In this document: positions 63,395 to 64,000 of the stretch, piece by piece
How the letters are laid out: the number at the start of each line of letters is the position of its first letter
Position numbering within the stretch: position 1 is the stretch's first letter
Source: Chitinophaga rupis
GTDB lineage: Bacteria; Bacteroidota; Bacteroidia; Chitinophagales; Chitinophagaceae
Assembly (NCBI RefSeq): GCF_900109685.1
Contig: NZ_FOBB01000003.1
Span: 372,001-436,000 of the forward strand
DNA: 64,000 bases
Direction: 5' to 3'
Notes under the pieces: model-generated
The model's input: the letters and a program-made list of their open reading frames with translations, nothing else
Databases searched by the model: none
Told to the model about the DNA's origin: nothing
Program-made: the position numbers and the translations under genes

Positions 63395-64000
63395 ATGCTG
63401 TTTCCGAAAAAAAAGGAAAACGGCCATATTACCTTGATAAAGGGTATGCCTGCCGGTTTTGAAAACTACAACATTAAAGGAGCCAAAAAATTCTATTACC
63501 TGGAAGAACATCACATCACCTGCTCCCAATATATGAAGGTGCAGGGTTTTGCGGTATGGCAGCATATTGTAGATGTTGCACAGGAAGAGGAAATAAGCCC
63601 TACTGCCCTGCATTCCGGGTTAAGGCTGAATTTCACTTTAGGCGAGATAGACGCGCAGGCCTTACTGAACGTACATGAAAGAGTAGGGTTGAAATCCGGC
63701 CGGGCCGATCTGTTCTACGTGACCAAGGGTAAACATGATGCAACACTGCCAGCTGGCAAACACATTTTCTTTCACCTGGATATTGCCGGTTCCCTGCTGT
63801 CATCTTTAAAGAACGATGCCCGGTTCAAGCCCTTAATGATGATATTTGATGCGGCCCTGCAAAGAGAAAAAGGCCATATCAATCCCGTGTCCATACCGGT
63901 AGATCTGTACTCCCACACTTTAATCCTGGATATCCGGCTGCACCATTATGAAGGTTGGGTAGCAAAGGTGTATATAAGGAACAAGGCATGGACATTATTG
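63395..64000 (+). CDS. unrecognised protein, 3' part missing
   Basis: An open frame of 202 codons from the ATG at 63395 runs off the right edge. The protein begins MLFPKKKENGHITLIKGMPAG, is soluble and mixed alpha/beta, and contains YYLEEHHITCSQYMKVQGFAVWQHIVDVAQEEEISP and LDIRLHHYEGWVAKVYIRNKAW. No family is recognised; a DNA-binding domain could follow beyond the window, as in Bacteroidota AraC-like regulators, but nothing visible shows it. Confidence 0.7.
   Translation, partial: MLFPKKKENGHITLIKGMPAGFENYNIKGAKKFYYLEEHHITCSQYMKVQGFAVWQHIVDVAQEEEISPTALHSGLRLNFTLGEIDAQALLNVHERVGLKSGRADLFYVTKGKHDATLPAGKHIFFHLDIAGSLLSSLKNDARFKPLMMIFDAALQREKGHINPVSIPVDLYSHTLILDIRLHHYEGWVAKVYIRNKAWTLL

Noticed and set aside
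1..64000. tRNA, rRNA, insertion sequences, prophage or replication origin
   Set aside because: Reading both strands gave no cloverleaf genes, transposase, integrase, phage structural genes or origin-like clusters that could be supported.

Overview
The window looks like a chromosomal segment of a Bacteroidota bacterium, most likely Chitinophagaceae (Chitinophaga-like). This rests on three things. There is a gliding-motility/type IX secretion C-terminal domain with SprB-like repeats (18848-20635). Families typical of the phylum are present (YtxJ, DUF4230, HU-CCDC81/SPOR, a UpxY/NusG-like antiterminator, Bacteroidota-type Wza/Wzc). Several promoters fit the Bacteroidota pattern TTTG-N19-TAnnTTTG. 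The taxon is an inference from gene content; no rRNA, tRNA, insertion sequence or CRISPR array was seen.

Region 1 (1-15681, all minus strand) is one exopolysaccharide locus. Read in the direction of transcription it runs: LuxR-type response regulator, Wza export lipoprotein, Wzc-like tyrosine kinase/co-polymerase, UpxY/NusG-like antiterminator, manC, fcl, ugd, gmd, Wzx flippase, glycosyltransferase, Wzy-like polymerase, glycosyltransferase, and a pyruvyltransferase cut by the window edge. It predicts a Wzx/Wzy-type polymer containing fucose (GDP-fucose route), probably glucuronate (UDP-glucose dehydrogenase) and pyruvate ketals. The initiating sugar-phosphate transferase and phosphomannomutase are not in the window. 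A divergent hybrid pair (PAS histidine kinase plus single-domain receiver, 16217-17673) faces this locus.

Region 2 (17.7-34.6 kb) holds mixed genes: a secreted MetX-like hydrolase, a type IX secretion substrate, a LuxE-like acyl-protein synthetase without lux partners, a carboxyltransferase subunit, a UbiA-like membrane protein, an M42 peptidase, biotin synthase, an SDR with a divergent Crp-type regulator, aroQ, ubiX, glutathione peroxidase, ytxJ with a 48-residue lipoprotein, and an Mpl-type Mur ligase.

Region 3 (34.7-50.9 kb) continues with an exonuclease, a dolichol-phosphate-mannose-synthase-like transferase, an EamA exporter, an S9 peptidase, an AraC regulator, small enzymes, an RRM protein, a second copy of the LuxR-type regulator, a 2-oxoacid dehydrogenase E2, CinA, a thioesterase and DoxX. 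Region 4 (51.2-57.2 kb) is a three-gene envelope operon: a giant TPR protein, an outer-membrane beta-barrel, and an HU-CCDC81/SPOR protein. The window ends with an RmlD-like reductase, a prolyl oligopeptidase, the glycolytic pair pfkA-pyk and a cut, unrecognised gene.

The most unusual signal is not in the genes. Many spacers are filled from the stop codon onward with short words repeated over and over. Each spacer tends to use its own word family, and many are arranged as long inverted repeats. Several families recur far apart: a 32-base arm is identical at 8391-8422 and 30939-30970, a 57-base block at 32270 and 42624 differs at two bases, and a 24-base string is shared by 6892 and 32591. A separate array of about 67-base tandem units fills 49386-49833. 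Some of these repeats supply stop codons, the last codons of genes, or a promoter element.
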